Both the position numbers and the translations under genes were made by a program. The notes beneath the pieces were generated by a model. That model was not told the DNA's origin. It searched no databases and saw only the letters and a list, made by a program, of their open reading frames with translations. 5,882 bases of DNA from an uncultured bacterium (GTDB lineage: Bacteria > Planctomycetota > Phycisphaerae > Phycisphaerales > SM1A02): contig CAIXEV010000026.1 of NCBI GenBank assembly GCA_903918555.1, positions 1 to 5,882 of the forward strand. The letters run 5' to 3'. Positions 4,838 to 5,882 of this stretch are shown here, in pieces (within the stretch, counting starts at the first letter, position 1; every line of letters starts with the position of its first letter).

Positions 4838-5698
4838 GTGACCATTCTTGACGCGATCATCCTCGGCCTCGTCGAAGGCATCACCGAGTACCTGCCCGTC
4901 AGCTCGACCGGGCACCTCATCATCGCGAGTTGGCTCCTTGGCCTGCTCGACGACCCCGCGCGCAAGCCCGCGATCGACAGCTTCAATGTGATCATCCAGG
5001 GCGGCGCGATCCTCGCCGTGATCGGCCTCTACTGGCCGCGATGCAGGATGATGCTCGACGGCCTCGGCGGGCGCAACGCAAACGGCCTGGCGTTGTTCAT
5101 CAAGCTCGTGGTCGCGTTCATGCCCGCAGCCGTGCTCGGCGTCCTCTTCGACGACTGGATCGAGGAACGGCTGTTTGCGCCGATTCCCGTGCTCATGGCG
5201 CTCGGCGGCGGCGGACTCCTGCTTCTGATCCTCTCGCCGTGGATCAAGACGCTCGTGAAGCGCGAGGATGGCGAGCGCGACGACTTCGCGCAGTTGACGG
5301 TGCTGCACGCGTTCGCGATCGGCTGCATGCAGGTGATCGCGATGTGGCCGGGCACCTCGCGCTCGATGATGACGATCCTCGGCGGAATCCTCTTCGGCCT
5401 CTCGCCACGGCGCGCGGCCGAGTTCAGCTTCCTGCTCGGGTTGCCGACCCTCGGCGGCGCGTGCGTCTACAAGCTCGCGAAGGCCGGGCGCGACGACCCC
5501 GCCGCGTTCATCGCATCACTCGGCGGGCCGATCCCGCCCGCGGTTGGCATCGTGGTGGCCGCGTTCTCCGCGGCGCTCGCGATCAAGTGGCTCGTCGGCT
5601 ACCTCTCGAAGGGCGGCATGGCCGCGTTCGGCTGGTGGCGCGTGGCACTGGCGGCGGCATTCGCGGTGGCGGTGTTCGCGTTCGGCGTGGAGTTGTAG
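4838..5698 (+). CDS. uppP: Undecaprenyl-diphosphatase UppP (BacA family)
   Basis: This integral membrane enzyme removes one phosphate from undecaprenyl diphosphate, regenerating the lipid carrier for peptidoglycan and other wall polymers; overexpression in other bacteria gives bacitracin resistance. The 286-residue protein has about seven or eight hydrophobic helices. The acidic motif and Ser/His loop are intact: GLVEGITEYLPVSSTGHL (E13, E17, S22, S23, H26). The second signature is PGTSRSMMTI with R175, where Gly/Ala often replaces the Met pair. The GTG at 4838 starts the protein at the conserved N-terminus (MTILDAIILGLVEG), so it is secure although no Shine-Dalgarno sequence is present. It follows ilvC by 33 bases, with a GATACT element in the gap. 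GC-rich hairpins follow the stop, none with a T run. Confidence 0.95.
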   Translation: MTILDAIILGLVEGITEYLPVSSTGHLIIASWLLGLLDDPARKPAIDSFNVIIQGGAILAVIGLYWPRCRMMLDGLGGRNANGLALFIKLVVAFMPAAVLGVLFDDWIEERLFAPIPVLMALGGGGLLLLILSPWIKTLVKREDGERDDFAQLTVLHAFAIGCMQVIAMWPGTSRSMMTILGGILFGLSPRRAAEFSFLLGLPTLGGACVYKLAKAGRDDPAAFIASLGGPIPPAVGIVVAAFSAALAIKWLVGYLSKGGMAAFGWWRVALAAAFAVAVFAFGVEL

Positions 5699-5702
5699 GG
5701 CA

Positions 5703-5762
5703 GACCGAGCGGTCGCGGCTGCGGGCGTTTGGTGTTGGACACGGGACCGGCGCTGCGCGCCG
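5703..5762. other. Short GC-rich hairpins after uppP
   Basis: GACCG/CGGTC (5703-5707 with 5710-5714) and CGGCGC/GCGCCG (5748-5753 with 5757-5762, loop TGC) are small perfect dyads in the first part of the 184-base non-coding end. No T run follows either, so they are not clear intrinsic terminators. Such dyads are easy to find in GC-rich DNA. Confidence 0.3.
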
Positions 5763-5795
5763 CACTGTCGACGCTTCGGATGGTTCTGCTAGCAC

Positions 5796-5856
5796 TGCTT
5801 CCTCGCTGCGCTCGGAAGCATGTGGCACCCGCCGCTCCTTTGGAGCGTCGGCGGGT
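5796..5856. repeat. Two adjacent hairpins in the right-end non-coding region
   Basis: The first hairpin is TGCTTCC (5796-5802) with GGAAGCA (5814-5820), 7 bp with an 11-base loop. Six bases on, ACCCGCC (5827-5833) pairs with GGCGGGT (5850-5856), and inside it GCTCC (5834-5838) pairs with GGAGC (5842-5846) around a TTT loop, leaving a three-base bulge. I see no open frame with protein-like features here. The pair could be a repetitive palindromic element, a factor-dependent or symmetric terminator, or the edge of a structured RNA continuing beyond the window. Confidence 0.5.
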
Positions 5857-5882
5857 TGGTGCGGGAACATCGCGCAGCGGCG

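Noticed and set aside
3317..5308. Very long minus-strand open frame (663 codons) opposite ilvC and uppP
   Set aside because: It is antisense to two well-recognised genes, its translation is Arg/Ala/His-rich low-complexity sequence without any motif, and long stop-free antisense frames are expected from strong GC third-position bias.
5583..5870. Minus-strand open frame of 95 codons over the uppP end
   Set aside because: The translation is Pro/Arg/Ser-rich without motifs and overlaps the conserved C-terminus of uppP antisense; the part beyond uppP is better explained as hairpin-rich non-coding DNA.
1..5882. CRISPR array, tRNA, rRNA, insertion sequence, toxin-antitoxin or defence genes
   Set aside because: No regularly spaced repeats, cloverleaf, transposase motif or terminal inverted repeats were seen; nearly all sequence is accounted for by core genes.

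Overview
The window is a compact, GC-rich (roughly two-thirds GC by eye) stretch of bacterial chromosome carrying housekeeping genes. I see no mobile element, phage gene, CRISPR array, tRNA or rRNA. Most proteins are readily assigned. The short ribosomal protein bL34 beginning MHYPHKIS, the Arg-rich GC-biased proteins and the scattered gene order (rpmH with no rnpA or dnaA beside it) remind me of Planctomycetes, perhaps Phycisphaerae. That placement is inference from memory and was not tested by any search.

Left part (1-1519, plus strand): the 3' end of pstB (ATPase of the Pst phosphate importer) is followed after 20 bases by phoU, the usual end of a phosphate-uptake operon. A 150-base gap leads to an unrecognised protein with a single membrane helix at its extreme C-terminus. 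That gene converges on, and overlaps by 14 bases, the next gene.

Middle (1506-3276): rnc (RNase III) lies on the minus strand. Divergently from it, rpmH (bL34) has a recognisable promoter, a Shine-Dalgarno site and a strong intrinsic terminator. aroK (shikimate kinase) begins just after that terminator and must be transcribed from its own start signal. A PilZ-like gene on the minus strand converges on aroK, and their coding ends overlap by 85 bases.

Right part (3639-5882): a 143-base divergent spacer with a perfect 6-3-6 inverted repeat separates the PilZ-like gene from an ilvC-type ketol-acid reductoisomerase. uppP (undecaprenyl-diphosphatase) follows in the same direction after 33 bases. 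The last 184 bases are non-coding and hold several GC-rich hairpins.

Functionally the window mixes phosphate homeostasis, RNA processing and translation, aromatic and branched-chain amino acid synthesis, and cell-wall lipid recycling. No single pathway joins them. The observations I would follow up are: an RNase III lacking one of the four conserved metal-binding acids; a TAnnnT-type element in an identical register in front of three genes without Shine-Dalgarno sites (probable leaderless transcription); the long antisense coding overlap at the PilZ/aroK ends; and a divergent reductoisomerase. I found no convincing previously undescribed multi-gene system.
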